Source: Ruegeria lacuscaerulensis (lineage in GTDB: Bacteria; Pseudomonadota; Alphaproteobacteria; Rhodobacterales; Rhodobacteraceae). Taken from it: 64,000 bases of DNA. The stretch is from NCBI RefSeq assembly GCF_013033355.1, contig NZ_WQDY01000016.1, positions 1 to 64,000 of the forward strand, given 5' to 3'. The position numbers and the translations under genes are program-made. Below, piece by piece: positions 46,759-56,381 of this stretch (the first letter of the stretch is position 1; each line of letters begins with the position of its first letter). Under the pieces are notes generated by a model that worked only from the letters and a program-made list of their open reading frames with translations, was not told the DNA's origin and searched no databases.

Positions 46759-49092
46759 TTACTCGCCGTAAGGCACCCAGATGTTCTTGACCTCGGTCGC
46801 GGCCTGCAAAAAACGGCGTGTGTGGTCGATGCTCCAGTCGGTTGTCGCGCCGTTATTGACCCATGTACGTTTCAGGTTCCCTGCAGATACAACCTCAATC
46901 TCTTTGGACAGGTCAGTGGACGAGAACGTCCAGACCGCATCCACGTTCATGTGTGAGGCAAGTGGTTTCGCCAGCTCCGCGTGACTGCCGGTCAGGATGT
47001 TGACCACCCCTGCGGGTACATCCGAGGTTTCAAGGATCTGATAGAAATCCGTTGCAGCCAGTGGATAGGGTTCGGAGGCCGCCAGCACCACCCGGTTGCC
47101 CATCGCAATTGCGGGGGCCATGGCCGAGATCAGGCCCAGCAAAGGTGCCTCATCCGCGCACAGTGCCCCGATCACGCCAACAGGTTCCTTCATCGCAAGG
47201 GCAACACCCCGGATCGGTACGCCATGGACCTGACCGTCATATTTGTCGGCCCAGGCCGCGGCGCTGAACAGGCGCTGGATTGATTCCTCAACCTCGGCCG
47301 CGCCGGTTTTGCCACCGGTCATGGTGTCGATCCGGGTGGCGAACTCATCCGCGCGGGCCGAGAGGTTTTCGCCGATGTAGTACAAGATCTGCGCCCGCAG
47401 ATGGCCGGTGGTCTTGGACCAGCCTTTCGCGCCCGCCGCGGCTTCTACCGCGTTGCGCACGTCCTTGCGGTTCGCCAGACCCACATGGCCCAGCAGGCCG
47501 GATTTACCCCAGACGGGTTTCGAATAGCCTCCGTCCGGTCGCGCTTGCTTTCCACCCACATACATCTTGGCGGTGCGATCAATAGGATCAACCGGCGCGC
47601 CTTGGCCCATTGCAGCCTCGACCTTTGCCAGCGGCTTGGTCTTGCCTTTGGGCTTGGTATAGGCGGCCAGCCCTTCCCAGCCGCCTTCACGGCCAAAGCC
47701 GCTTTCGCGCACTCCGCCGAACCCGGCAGCGGCGTCAAACAGGTTGGTGGCATTTACCCAGACCACGCCCGCAACCAGCTTGGGCGCGATATCCAGCGCG
47801 AGGTTCACATTCTCGGTCCACACGGTCGCGGCCAGCCCGTAACGGGTGTTATTGGCCAGTTCGACCGCCTCAGTGGGCGTGCGGAAGGTCGAGGAGACCA
47901 GAACCGGGCCAAAAATCTCCTCTTGCATCAGCGGATCGGATGTCTCCAGACCCGAGATCAGCGTGGGCGGATAATAGCAGCCGTTCTCGGGCAGCGCGCA
48001 GGCCGCCTGATAAACCTCACCTGCGGTGTTGCTGTCGACCATGCCTTTGATCGTCTGCAACTGGATCGGGTCCACAACCGCGCCCACGTCGATGCACTTG
48101 TCCAGAGGATCACCGATGCGCAAGCCGTCCATCCGCGCGCGCAGCTTGGCGTGGAAACGGTCGGCAATGCCTTCCTGCACTAACAGGCGCGAGCCCGCAC
48201 AGCAGACCTGACCCTGATTGAACCAGATCGCATCGACTAGCCCTTCGATGGCGCTGTCGATATCGGCATCGTCGAACACTATATAGGCGGATTTACCGCC
48301 CAGCTCCAACGTCAGTTCCTTGCGGGATCCAGCAGTCGCCTCGCGGATGCGTCGCCCAACGGTGGTTGAGCCGGTGAAGGCAATCTTGTCCACGTCGGCG
48401 TTGACGATCATCTCACCCACCGCGCCGTCGCCGGTGACGATATTGACTACGCCCTTGGGCAAACCGGCTTGCGTGCAGATGTCAGCAAACAGCAGCGCAG
48501 TCAGCGAAGTGTACTCGGCAGGTTTCAGAACCACCGTGTTCCCCATCGCCAGCGCGGGCGCGATCTTCCACGCCAGCATCAGCAGCGGGAAGTTCCACGG
48601 GATGATCTGCCCGCAAACGCCCAAAGCCTGCGCGTCGGGCAACTCGCTTTCCATCAGCTGCGCCATGCCAGCGTGGTAATAGAAATGCCGCTGGGCCAGA
48701 GGGATGTCGATGTCGCGCGATTCACGGATCGGTTTGCCGTTGTCGAGGCTTTCTAGCACCGCGAACAAACGCGAATGCTTCTGCAGCAGGCGCGCAATGG
48801 CATAGAGATACCGCGCCCGTCCCGCGCCTCCCAGCTTCTCCCACTTGGGTTGCGCTTTGCGGGCTGCGGCCACTGCGGCGTCCACGTCGGCCTGTTTGGC
48901 TTGGGTCAGCTTGGCTAGCACTTCTCCGGTCGCCGGGTTGCGGCTGTCAAACCCTTTACCGGGTTTGGTGAAGGCCCCGTCGATATAGTGGCCGAATTTG
49001 TCACCCTGATCGACCAGCCAAGCCAGCGCCTCGGCTGCGCTTTCGGGGGCTGGGCCGTAATCCATGGTTTCGAAAATCTCTTTGACTGTCAT
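46759..49092 (-). CDS. Two-domain aldehyde dehydrogenase (ALDH16 type)
   Basis: A 777-residue fusion of two ALDH-fold units. The first (about 1-490) is a complete enzyme: NFPLLMLAWKIAPALAMGNT near 166, LELGGKSAYIVFDDAD with the general-base Glu near 263, and NQGQVCCAGSR with the catalytic Cys near 298. The second (about 510-777) keeps the fold (VGVIGALCADEAP) but lacks the Cys and Glu motifs. This matches the ALDH16 family, whose Loktanella enzyme has been studied structurally. It follows deoC by 11 bases, so oxidation of acetaldehyde from deoxyribose phosphate cleavage is a reasonable role. Confidence 0.92.
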   Translation of the reverse strand: MTVKEIFETMDYGPAPESAAEALAWLVDQGDKFGHYIDGAFTKPGKGFDSRNPATGEVLAKLTQAKQADVDAAVAAARKAQPKWEKLGGAGRARYLYAIARLLQKHSRLFAVLESLDNGKPIRESRDIDIPLAQRHFYYHAGMAQLMESELPDAQALGVCGQIIPWNFPLLMLAWKIAPALAMGNTVVLKPAEYTSLTALLFADICTQAGLPKGVVNIVTGDGAVGEMIVNADVDKIAFTGSTTVGRRIREATAGSRKELTLELGGKSAYIVFDDADIDSAIEGLVDAIWFNQGQVCCAGSRLLVQEGIADRFHAKLRARMDGLRIGDPLDKCIDVGAVVDPIQLQTIKGMVDSNTAGEVYQAACALPENGCYYPPTLISGLETSDPLMQEEIFGPVLVSSTFRTPTEAVELANNTRYGLAATVWTENVNLALDIAPKLVAGVVWVNATNLFDAAAGFGGVRESGFGREGGWEGLAAYTKPKGKTKPLAKVEAAMGQGAPVDPIDRTAKMYVGGKQARPDGGYSKPVWGKSGLLGHVGLANRKDVRNAVEAAAGAKGWSKTTGHLRAQILYYIGENLSARADEFATRIDTMTGGKTGAAEVEESIQRLFSAAAWADKYDGQVHGVPIRGVALAMKEPVGVIGALCADEAPLLGLISAMAPAIAMGNRVVLAASEPYPLAATDFYQILETSDVPAGVVNILTGSHAELAKPLASHMNVDAVWTFSSTDLSKEIEVVSAGNLKRTWVNNGATTDWSIDHTRRFLQAATEVKNIWVPYGE

Positions 49093-49103
49093 TGTTCTTT
49101 TCC

Positions 49104-50102
49104 TCAGCCCATGGAGTGACGGTAGCCAGCCGAGTACGCCCCGGTGGCATAATGTTCCAACTGCCGCTCGATATCGCCCAGCAGCGACGACGCCCCGAAC
49201 CGGAACAGGTCCGGCTTCAGCCAGCGATCGCCCAACTCGTCCTTGATCAGCGACAGATAGACCAGCGCGTCCTTTGCTTTGGAAATCCCACCAGCCGGTT
49301 TGTAGCCGACGCGGTATCCTGTGCGGTCATAGTAATCCCGGATCGCGCGGATCATCACCAGCGAGACGGGCAGGGTGGCGTTGACGCTTTCCTTGCCGGT
49401 CGAGGTCTTGATGAAATCCGCCCCCGCCATCATGCACACGACCGAGGCGCGGGCTACATTTCGTAGGCTGCCCAGCTCTCCGGTCGCCAGAATGGCTTTG
49501 ACATGGGCATCGCCACAGGCGGCGCGGAACGCCTTCATCTCGTCATACAACGCCTGCCAGTCGCCCGACAGCACGTGACGGCGCGAGATCACGATATCGA
49601 TTTCCTCGGCCCCGGCCTTCACGCTTTCTTCAATCTCGGCTACGCGCAGATGGAAAGGCGACAAGCCCGCCGGGAACCCGGTCGAGACAGCCGCCACGGG
49701 AATCCCCGTGCCTTTCAGCGCGGTCACGGCAGGTTCAATCATGTCGTGATACACGCACACGGCCCCGGTGGTGATCGGCGGCATATCCATTGCCTGCAGC
49801 AGCGCGGGCGCAACGGGCTGGCGCGCCTTGGCGCACAGGCGGCGCACGCGGCCCGCCGTGTCATCGCCCGACAACGTGGTCAGGTCGATCATCGTGATCG
49901 CCTTCAGCAGCCAAGCGGCCTGATAGTCTTTCTTTACCGAACGACGACCGGGCAGGGTGGCGGCACGGCGTTCAATGGCCGAGGTGTTGGCCTGCACGGC
50001 GCGCACCCAGTCCAGATCCAGATCCATGCCCGGATTGCGGGGTTCGGTCACTTGCGGCAGATGCGCGGTGCGCACGGCGCTGTCAGGGCTCTGCGTTTCC
50101 AT
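49104..50102 (-). CDS. deoC: Deoxyribose-phosphate aldolase
   Basis: Cleaves 2-deoxyribose 5-phosphate to glyceraldehyde 3-phosphate and acetaldehyde. The 332-residue protein is the long form. It has the class I aldolase marks AVSTGFPAGL near 137, EEIDIVISR near 165, KAILATGELGS with one active-site Lys near 202, and DFIKTSTGK with the Schiff-base Lys near 230. The start is ATG 50102 with AAAGGA upstream. It is the first gene of a two-gene operon with the ALDH gene. Confidence 0.94.
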   Translation of the reverse strand: METQSPDSAVRTAHLPQVTEPRNPGMDLDLDWVRAVQANTSAIERRAATLPGRRSVKKDYQAAWLLKAITMIDLTTLSGDDTAGRVRRLCAKARQPVAPALLQAMDMPPITTGAVCVYHDMIEPAVTALKGTGIPVAAVSTGFPAGLSPFHLRVAEIEESVKAGAEEIDIVISRRHVLSGDWQALYDEMKAFRAACGDAHVKAILATGELGSLRNVARASVVCMMAGADFIKTSTGKESVNATLPVSLVMIRAIRDYYDRTGYRVGYKPAGGISKAKDALVYLSLIKDELGDRWLKPDLFRFGASSLLGDIERQLEHYATGAYSAGYRHSMG

Positions 50103-50216
50103 TCTCACATCCTTTGGGAGGTTTGCGCCAAAATCGCACGGGTTGCGCCCAAATGAAAGGCAAACCGGCAATTCAACGACAACTTTTTGTCCATTTGGTC
50201 AAAAATAAATACTTTG

Positions 50217-50270
50217 TTGCGAATAATTCGCAATAGCATTGACTAAGTTGCGAATGGTTCTCATATTAAT
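50217..50270 (+). promoter_or_regulatory. Manganese transporter promoter with two Mur/Fur-type palindromes
   Basis: TTGCGAATAATTCGCAA (50217-50233) is a perfect 8-1-8 inverted repeat. A second, imperfect site TTGCGAATGGTTCTCAT lies at 50248-50264. A -35-like TTGACT (50239-50244) and a -10-like CATATT (50262-50267) are spaced by 17 bases, with the second site covering the spacer and -10. This is how Mur (alphaproteobacterial Fur relative) represses Mn uptake genes when manganese is sufficient. Confidence 0.75.
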
Positions 50271-50300
50271 GGTCGTGGGGATATCAGATCGGGGTCTGAC

Positions 50301-51254
50301 ATGATTCGTCGTAACTTTCTTGCTGCGTTGGCTTTGGCTGTCGCTTTGCCAATTTCGGCCAATGCCGAAACGCCACTGAAAGTGGTTGCGACAACCGGTA
50401 TGATTGCCGACGCCGTGCGCCAGGTCGGTGGCGATCAGGTCGAGGTCAAGGGCCTGATGGGCCCCGGCGTCGATCCGCACGCCTATCGCCAGACCCGCAG
50501 CGACATCGTCGCCATGACCCGCGCGGACCTGACCCTGTGGCACGGCTTGTATCTTGAGGCGCAGATGGAGGATTTCTTTCACGATCTGTCCCGCAAGCGC
50601 AACGTGGTGGCAGTGGCCGAAGGGATCGACACGTCCAAGCTGCGCGCCCATGATGATTACGCCGACAAATTCGACCCGCATGTCTGGATGAACCCGGCCC
50701 TGTGGCGCGACGTGGTGGTTCAGGTGCAAAATGCGCTGACCGACACCCGCCCCGAAGCAGCCGAGATTTTCGCGGCCAATGCGCAGGCCCATCTGGCCGA
50801 GATCACCCAGTTGGAAGCCTATGGGAAACAGATGCTGGCCGCCGTCCCAAAGGACAATCGCATTCTGGTGACGGCCCACGACGCATTTGGCTATTTCGGT
50901 GCGGAATACGGCTATGAGGTGTTGGGCATTCAGGGCATCTCGACCCAGTCCGAGGCCGGTCTGAACCGGATCGGCGAACTGGTCGATACGCTGGTTGATC
51001 AGCAATTGACAGCGGTGTTCGTGGAAAGCTCGGTCTCGGATCGGTCCATGCGCGCGCTGATCGAGGGTGCCGCGGCCAAGGGGCATCAGGTGGATGTGGG
51101 CGGAGAGCTGTATTCCGACGCCATGGGCGAGCCGGGCACCTATGAAGGCACCTATATCGGAATGCTGGATCACAATATCACTGTCATTGCCAGCGCGCTG
51201 GGTGCGGATGCACCGGCACTGGGCATGAATGGCAAATTGTCGGCGGGGTTCTGA
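50301..51254 (+). CDS. Manganese/zinc ABC transporter substrate-binding protein (TroA family)
   Basis: A 317-residue periplasmic cluster A-I metal-binding protein, signal peptide ending PISANA. Metal ligands are visible as His in GVDPHAYRQ near 53, His in FDPHVWMNP near 118, Glu or His in the GISTQSEAGL region near 212, and Asp in GELYSDAMGE near 278. No His-rich loop is present, which together with the Mur-type operator favours Mn over Zn. First gene of a four-gene operon. Confidence 0.93.
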   Translation: MIRRNFLAALALAVALPISANAETPLKVVATTGMIADAVRQVGGDQVEVKGLMGPGVDPHAYRQTRSDIVAMTRADLTLWHGLYLEAQMEDFFHDLSRKRNVVAVAEGIDTSKLRAHDDYADKFDPHVWMNPALWRDVVVQVQNALTDTRPEAAEIFAANAQAHLAEITQLEAYGKQMLAAVPKDNRILVTAHDAFGYFGAEYGYEVLGIQGISTQSEAGLNRIGELVDTLVDQQLTAVFVESSVSDRSMRALIEGAAAKGHQVDVGGELYSDAMGEPGTYEGTYIGMLDHNITVIASALGADAPALGMNGKLSAGF

Positions 51255-51255
51255 G

Positions 51256-52062
51256 ATGACACTTGAACTGGCCGCAAATCACGGAGTTTCGGTTCAGGAA
51301 AACGGGCTGGGCAGTAGCCCTCTGGCCATTCGCGGGCTGACCGTGTCCTACGGCCAGAAACCCGCGGTGTTCTCAGTGGATATTACCGTGCAGCCTGGCG
51401 CTATGACCGCGATTATCGGGCCGAACGGCGCTGGCAAGTCGACTCTGTTGAAGGCTGCGTTGGGGATTGTGCCCGCGCTGTCGGGCCAGGTGACGGTTTA
51501 CGGCGACGCGCTTGAGAAACAGCGCGCTCGCATCGCCTATGTCCCGCAGCGCGCCAGCGTGGATTGGGATTTCCCGACCCGCGTGATCGACGTGGTGCTG
51601 ATGGGCCTCTCGCGCGAGTTGGGTCTGCTGGGCCGCATTCGGGGTCGTCATCGCGCGCGCGCGATGGATTGCCTGAACCGTGTCGGTATGCGTGATTTCG
51701 TGGACCGTCAGATCGGTCAGCTTTCGGGCGGTCAGCAACAACGTGTCTTTCTGGCCCGCGCTTTGGCGCAAGGGGCTGATCTGTATCTGCTGGACGAACC
51801 TTTTGCCGGGGTCGATGCGGCCACCGAAAAGGCCATTATCGCGGTGCTGAAAGCGCTGAAAGAGGCCGGGAAGACCGTGGTTGTCGTGCATCACGATCTG
51901 GCCACCGTCACTGACTATTTCGACCATGTCTTCCTGATCAACACCAGCAAAGTGGCCGAGGGCCCGGTAGAGCAGGCTTTCACCGCCGAGACCCTGCAAG
52001 CCGCCTATGGGGGCCGTCTGGCGACTGCCCAGATCGACCAGATCTCGCGCGCGCTGGGATAA
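51256..52062 (+). CDS. Manganese/zinc ABC transporter ATP-binding protein
   Basis: A 268-residue ATPase. Walker A is GPNGAGKST near 57, the Q-loop is YVPQRASVDWDFP near 97, the signature is LSGGQQQRVFLARAL near 156, Walker B is LYLLDEPFAG near 177 and the switch His is VVHHDLATV near 214. The VDWDFPTRVIDVVLMG segment is typical of the Mn/Zn branch. The start is ATG 51256, one base after the upstream TGA, rather than the earlier in-frame codon inside the binding-protein gene. Confidence 0.95.
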   Translation: MTLELAANHGVSVQENGLGSSPLAIRGLTVSYGQKPAVFSVDITVQPGAMTAIIGPNGAGKSTLLKAALGIVPALSGQVTVYGDALEKQRARIAYVPQRASVDWDFPTRVIDVVLMGLSRELGLLGRIRGRHRARAMDCLNRVGMRDFVDRQIGQLSGGQQQRVFLARALAQGADLYLLDEPFAGVDAATEKAIIAVLKALKEAGKTVVVVHHDLATVTDYFDHVFLINTSKVAEGPVEQAFTAETLQAAYGGRLATAQIDQISRALG

Positions 52063-52065
52063 TCC

Positions 52066-53271
52066 ATGTTTTGGGACGCCTTGACCCTTCAGCTGGGCTA
52101 TAACGCCTCGCTGGTCGCCATCGGGGCTGCGCTGCTGGGCGTGTCGGCGGGGGTGACGGGCACGTTCCTGTTTCTGCGCAAACGGGCGCTGGTCAGCGAC
52201 GCGATCAGCCATGCAACGCTGCCCGGTGTGTGTCTGGCCTTCATGTTGCTGGTCGCCTTTGGCGGCGACGGACGTAATCTTCTGGGACTGCTGGCTGGTT
52301 CGGCCCTGTCGGCTTGGGTCGGCTTGCTATGCATGAACTGGCTGACCCACCACACGCGACTGGCCGAGGATGCCGCGATCGGTGCGGTTCTGTCGGTGTT
52401 CTTTGGCTTTGGCATAGTGCTGCTGACCGTCATCCAGACCATGGGCGTGGGTCGTCAGGCGGGGCTTGAAGGGTTCCTGCTGGGCTCGACCGCCGGGATG
52501 CTCTGGGCCGATGCGCTGGTAATCGCGCTGGGCGGGGCGGCCACGCTGGTGCTGGTAATGATCCTGCGCCGGCCCATGACCATGGTGGCCTTTGACCCCG
52601 AATATGCCGCCGCCCGGGGGCTGCCGGTGCATCGCATCGACCTTGCGATGATGGGGCTGGTGATGGCCGTCACGGTGGTGGGGCTGAAAATCGTCGGCCT
52701 GATCCTGATCGTGGCGCTGCTGATCATTCCCGCTGTCACGGCGCGGTTCTGGACCGAACGGTCCGACCGCGTGGTGCTGCTTGCCGGGATTGCCGGAGGG
52801 GTATCGGGCTATGTGGGCGCGGCGCTGTCGGCCTCGGCCCCTAACCTGCCGACGGGTCCGATCATCGTGCTGGTAAGCTTTGCCCTGTTTGCCCTGTCGC
52901 TGCTGCTGGCCCCGGTGCGCGGCGTTCTGGCCGCCGTGCTGCGCCATTTGCGGTTTCAGCGCCGGGTGCATATCCGTCAGGGCCTGCTGGCGCTGGCGCA
53001 GGGGCAGAAGATTTACGAGCCTCTGACCCTGCGTCTGTTGAAGCGCGCCGGTCTGGCCCGCGCCGATGGTGTCGCGACCGAGGCTGGGAAGGCCCGCGCC
53101 GCCAAGGCCCTGCGGGATGAAAAACGTTGGGAAATTGTCCGCGCGGATCAGGCGCATGAGGCAACAGCGGCGCTGTACCACGGGTTGCGTGATATCGAGA
53201 CTGTCCTGACCCGAGACCAGATCGCTGAAATCGACCGTCAGATCGGCGGCCCACAGGGGGTGATGGCATGA
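52066..53271 (+). CDS. Manganese ABC transporter permease with a C-terminal DtxR-like domain
   Basis: A 401-residue permease. Residues about 10-290 are the ABC-3 permease with eight or nine helices (RALVSDAISHATLPGVCLAF near 45, LIIPAVTARFW near 220). Residues about 295-400 are soluble and resemble the winged-helix and dimer regions of DtxR/MntR regulators (LLKRAGLARADGVATEAGKA). This extension occurs in other SitC/MntC-type permeases. It may sense cytosolic metal on the transporter itself. It overlaps the second permease gene by ATGA. Confidence 0.9.
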   Translation: MFWDALTLQLGYNASLVAIGAALLGVSAGVTGTFLFLRKRALVSDAISHATLPGVCLAFMLLVAFGGDGRNLLGLLAGSALSAWVGLLCMNWLTHHTRLAEDAAIGAVLSVFFGFGIVLLTVIQTMGVGRQAGLEGFLLGSTAGMLWADALVIALGGAATLVLVMILRRPMTMVAFDPEYAAARGLPVHRIDLAMMGLVMAVTVVGLKIVGLILIVALLIIPAVTARFWTERSDRVVLLAGIAGGVSGYVGAALSASAPNLPTGPIIVLVSFALFALSLLLAPVRGVLAAVLRHLRFQRRVHIRQGLLALAQGQKIYEPLTLRLLKRAGLARADGVATEAGKARAAKALRDEKRWEIVRADQAHEATAALYHGLRDIETVLTRDQIAEIDRQIGGPQGVMA

Positions 53272-54197
53272 GCGGTGAAGAGTTTGTCCCCCTGTCCCTT
53301 ACGCCCTTGCTGATTGGCACATTCGCGGCGATTGCCTGCGCGTTGCCGGGTAATTTTCTGGTGCTGCGTAAACAGGCGTTGATCGGCGATGCGATCAGCC
53401 ATGTGGTGCTACCGGGGATTGTCGTGGCCTTTATCCTGACCGGAGCAATATCCACATGGCCCATGATGCTGGGTGCGGCGGGGGCCGCAGTGGTCGCCGT
53501 GGTAATGATCGAAGCGATCCGGAGACTGGGCCAGATCGAACCCGGTGCCGCGATGGGTGTGGTCTTTACCACCATGTTCGCCGCCGGGGTGCTGTTGCTG
53601 GAACAGACCGATACTTCGACCGTGCATCTGGACGTGGAACATGCGCTCTATGGCAATCTGGAAAGCCTGATCTGGCTGGATGCGGTGGGGTGGTCCTCGT
53701 TGCTGGATCTGACGGCTTTGGCGGGGCTGCCGCCCGAACTGCCGCGCATTGCTGCGACCTTGCTGGGCGTGACGCTGTTCATCTGGTTGTTCTGGCGACC
53801 GTTGAAGATCTCCACCTTCGACGAAGGGTTCGCCCGCACCATCGGCATTCGCACTGGTTCGTTGGGCTTTGCGCTTGTGATTGTCGCCGCCATTGCAGCT
53901 GTCGCTGCCTTTGACGCGGTAGGGTCGATCATCGTGATCGCCATGTTCATCTGCCCCCCCGCCGCCGCGCGGATGATGACCAACCGGCTGGAAACCCAGA
54001 TCGGCTGGAGCGTTGTCTTTGCCGTGGTATCTGCGGTATTGGGTTATGTTCTAGCCGGGTATGGCCCGTTGTGGCTGGGCGGCGCGGATGCGGTCAGTGC
54101 GGCAGGCATGATCGCCACCGTGTCGGGCCTGATCCTGGCCTGCGCTGCGCTTTGGGGGCCATGCAAGACCCGCGCCGGAACACCGAAAGTCTCTTGA
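53268..54197 (+). CDS. Manganese ABC transporter second permease
   Basis: A 309-residue ABC-3 permease with about eight helices. It has the family segment KQALIGDAISHVVLPGIVVAF near 38 and the metal-path segment AMFICPPAAARMM near 228. Two different permease genes in tandem (SitC and SitD arrangement) indicate a heterodimeric channel. It is the last gene of the Mur-controlled operon. Confidence 0.93.
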   Translation: MSGEEFVPLSLTPLLIGTFAAIACALPGNFLVLRKQALIGDAISHVVLPGIVVAFILTGAISTWPMMLGAAGAAVVAVVMIEAIRRLGQIEPGAAMGVVFTTMFAAGVLLLEQTDTSTVHLDVEHALYGNLESLIWLDAVGWSSLLDLTALAGLPPELPRIAATLLGVTLFIWLFWRPLKISTFDEGFARTIGIRTGSLGFALVIVAAIAAVAAFDAVGSIIVIAMFICPPAAARMMTNRLETQIGWSVVFAVVSAVLGYVLAGYGPLWLGGADAVSAAGMIATVSGLILACAALWGPCKTRAGTPKVS

Positions 54198-54478
54198 CAC
54201 GGCATGTTCTTGCCACTTCTGCCCGCGTGCAGTCGGCTGAATTCTGCTCAGATTGCACGCCATCCAGAGTTAATGAGGGCCCATAGTTCATTCGTGCTAA
54301 GTGCACTTAATTACTTTCTGAATGACCACCACTCACTATCGATCGTTCGGACAATCGCGACCTTGTTTGCTGGCTGCAAAACCCGGCCCCGGCGCGATTG
54401 TTCGAACGCCCCCTCTTGGAAAAATTGTGCGTTCAAACCAGTGGCAGAATCGTGTGTGCTTATGCTAGGTCTGGTGGT
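54198..54478. other. Intergenic region before mutL with a long inverted repeat
   Basis: No gene is visible. CGTTCGGACAATCGCG (54344-54359) and CGCGATTGTTCGAACG (54393-54408) are inverted copies matching at 15 of 16 positions, 33 bases apart. The arms lie 71-135 bases before the mutL start and could form a stem in its leader or be paired operator sites. They do not fit the alphaproteobacterial LexA box (GTTC-N7-GTTC). Confidence 0.5.
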
Positions 54479-56329
54479 ATGGCGCAGGCACACCCCAATA
54501 TCAGCGATATCCGTCCCGTAATACGACAGTTGGACGATGCTGCGATCAACCGTATCGCGGCAGGCGAAGTGGTCGAACGTCCGGCCTCAGCGGTCAAGGA
54601 ACTGGTGGAAAACGCCATTGATGCAGGGGCCAGCCGGATCGCCATCGATATTGCCGATGGGGGTAAGACGCTGATTCGCGTCACCGATGATGGTTGCGGG
54701 ATCGCGGCCGATGATCTGCCACTGGCGCTGTCGCGCCATGCGACCTCGAAAATCGACGGGTCAGACCTGCTGAACATTCATACCTTTGGCTTCCGGGGCG
54801 AGGCGCTGCCCTCATTGGGCGCGGTGGGTCGGTTGACCATCACCAGTCGCGTGGCCGGGGCTGAGGCAGCGCAGATCAACGTCTCGGGCGGCAAGATGGA
54901 GGCGGTCAAGCCCGCCGCCCTGCGCGCGGGCACGGTGGTTGAGCTGCGCGATCTGTTCTTTGCCACGCCCGCAAGGCTGAAATTCATGCGTACCGACCGG
55001 GCCGAGGCGCAGGCGATCAGCGACACGGTCAAACGTCTGGCCATGGCCGAGCCCGCGATCACCTTCACCCTGCGCGATGTCTCGGGCGGGGGCGAGGGGC
55101 GTGTGACCTTCCGCGCCGACCGCGAGAATGGCGATCTGTTCGATGCGTTGCACGCCCGTCTGGCCCGCGTGATCGGGCGCGAGTTTGCCGAGAACGCCCT
55201 GCAGATCGACGCCACGCGTGAGGGGATCAGGCTGTACGGATACGCCGCCCTCCCGACCTATTCGCGCGGCGCGGCGGTGGCGCAGTACCTGTTCGTCAAT
55301 GGCCGCCCGGTGCGGGACAAGATGCTGACCGGAGCGCTGCGGGCGGCCTATTTCGATTTCCTCAGCCGGGATCGCCATCCGGCGGCGGCGCTGTTCATCG
55401 ACTGCGACCCAACGCTGGTGGATGTAAACGTGCATCCTGCGAAATCCGAGGTCCGGTTCCGCGATCCCGGCGTGGCGCGCGGGCTGATCGTCTCGGCCCT
55501 GCGACACGTGTTGGCCGAGGCCGGGCATCGGGCATCTTCGACCGTGGCAAACGCGACCTTGGGCGCGATGCGGCCTGAACCGGCACAGCCTGTGCCCACG
55601 CGGGTCTATCAGATGGACCGGCCGTCGCTGGCAGCCCGGCAGGCATCCTACCAGGCGCAGGCGCCGGGCTTTGCGGAACTGTCGCAGGATTACAGCGGTA
55701 GCATCGTGGAGCCCGCACCCGTCGTCGCGGAAGAACCCCCGGCGCAGGATCTGCCGCTGGGCGCAGCGCGCGGGCAGGTGCATGAGAACTACATCATCGC
55801 CCAAACCGCCGATGGAATGGTGATCGTCGATCAGCACGCCGCGCATGAGCGGCTGGTCTATGAGAAACTCAAACGCCAGATGGCGGAAAACGGCGTCGCC
55901 GCGCAGGCGCTGCTGATCCCCGAGATCGTCGAACTGTCTGACGGCGACTGCGCCCGTCTGATGGCCGTGGCTGACGACCTGACACGCCTTGGCCTGACGC
56001 TGGAGCCGTTTGGCGGCGGCGCCATCGCCGTGCGCGAAACCCCCGCCATTCTGGGTGAGGTCGATGCCCGCGCGATGATCCTGGATATCCTCGATGAACT
56101 GGCCGATCAGGGCGAAAGCCAGACGGTTCAGGCGCGGATTGAGGCGATCCTCAGCCGGGTGGCCTGTCATGGCTCGGTCCGGTCGGGCCGCCGGATGCGA
56201 GCCGAGGAAATGAACGCCCTGCTGCGCGAGATGGAGGCAACGCCTCATTCCGGACAGTGCAACCACGGGCGGCCAACTTATGTGGAACTGAAACTGTCCG
56301 ATATCGAACGGTTGTTCGGGCGCAATTGA
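54479..56329 (+). CDS. mutL: DNA mismatch repair protein MutL
   Basis: A 616-residue GHKL ATPase that links MutS mismatch recognition to strand incision. N-terminal motifs are [20 protein letters not shown] near 22, DDGCGI near 73, [12 protein letters not shown] near 103 and the [15 protein letters not shown] loop near 318. The C-terminal dimer domain includes a [12 protein letters not shown] motif (near 453), and CNHGRPT near 590, a combination typical of MutL proteins with a metal-dependent endonuclease site. The start is ATG 54479; the longer frame to 54398 lacks a ribosome site and overlaps the inverted repeat. Confidence 0.96.
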   Translation: MAQAHPNISDIRPVIRQLDDAAINRIAAGEVVERPASAVKELVENAIDAGASRIAIDIADGGKTLIRVTDDGCGIAADDLPLALSRHATSKIDGSDLLNIHTFGFRGEALPSLGAVGRLTITSRVAGAEAAQINVSGGKMEAVKPAALRAGTVVELRDLFFATPARLKFMRTDRAEAQAISDTVKRLAMAEPAITFTLRDVSGGGEGRVTFRADRENGDLFDALHARLARVIGREFAENALQIDATREGIRLYGYAALPTYSRGAAVAQYLFVNGRPVRDKMLTGALRAAYFDFLSRDRHPAAALFIDCDPTLVDVNVHPAKSEVRFRDPGVARGLIVSALRHVLAEAGHRASSTVANATLGAMRPEPAQPVPTRVYQMDRPSLAARQASYQAQAPGFAELSQDYSGSIVEPAPVVAEEPPAQDLPLGAARGQVHENYIIAQTADGMVIVDQHAAHERLVYEKLKRQMAENGVAAQALLIPEIVELSDGDCARLMAVADDLTRLGLTLEPFGGGAIAVRETPAILGEVDARAMILDILDELADQGESQTVQARIEAILSRVACHGSVRSGRRMRAEEMNALLREMEATPHSGQCNHGRPTYVELKLSDIERLFGRN

Positions 56330-56381
56330 TCCCGCGCGCGCCGCGCGCTAAGTAGAATAAAACAAGAACAACCGAGGCAAC

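Noticed and set aside
54344-54408. LexA/SOS box upstream of mutL
   Set aside because: The GTTC-N7-GTTC pattern required in alphaproteobacteria is not met in either arm.
54812-56266. 484-codon open frame antisense to mutL
   Set aside because: Same reasons: complete overlap with a certain gene and no recognisable protein features.
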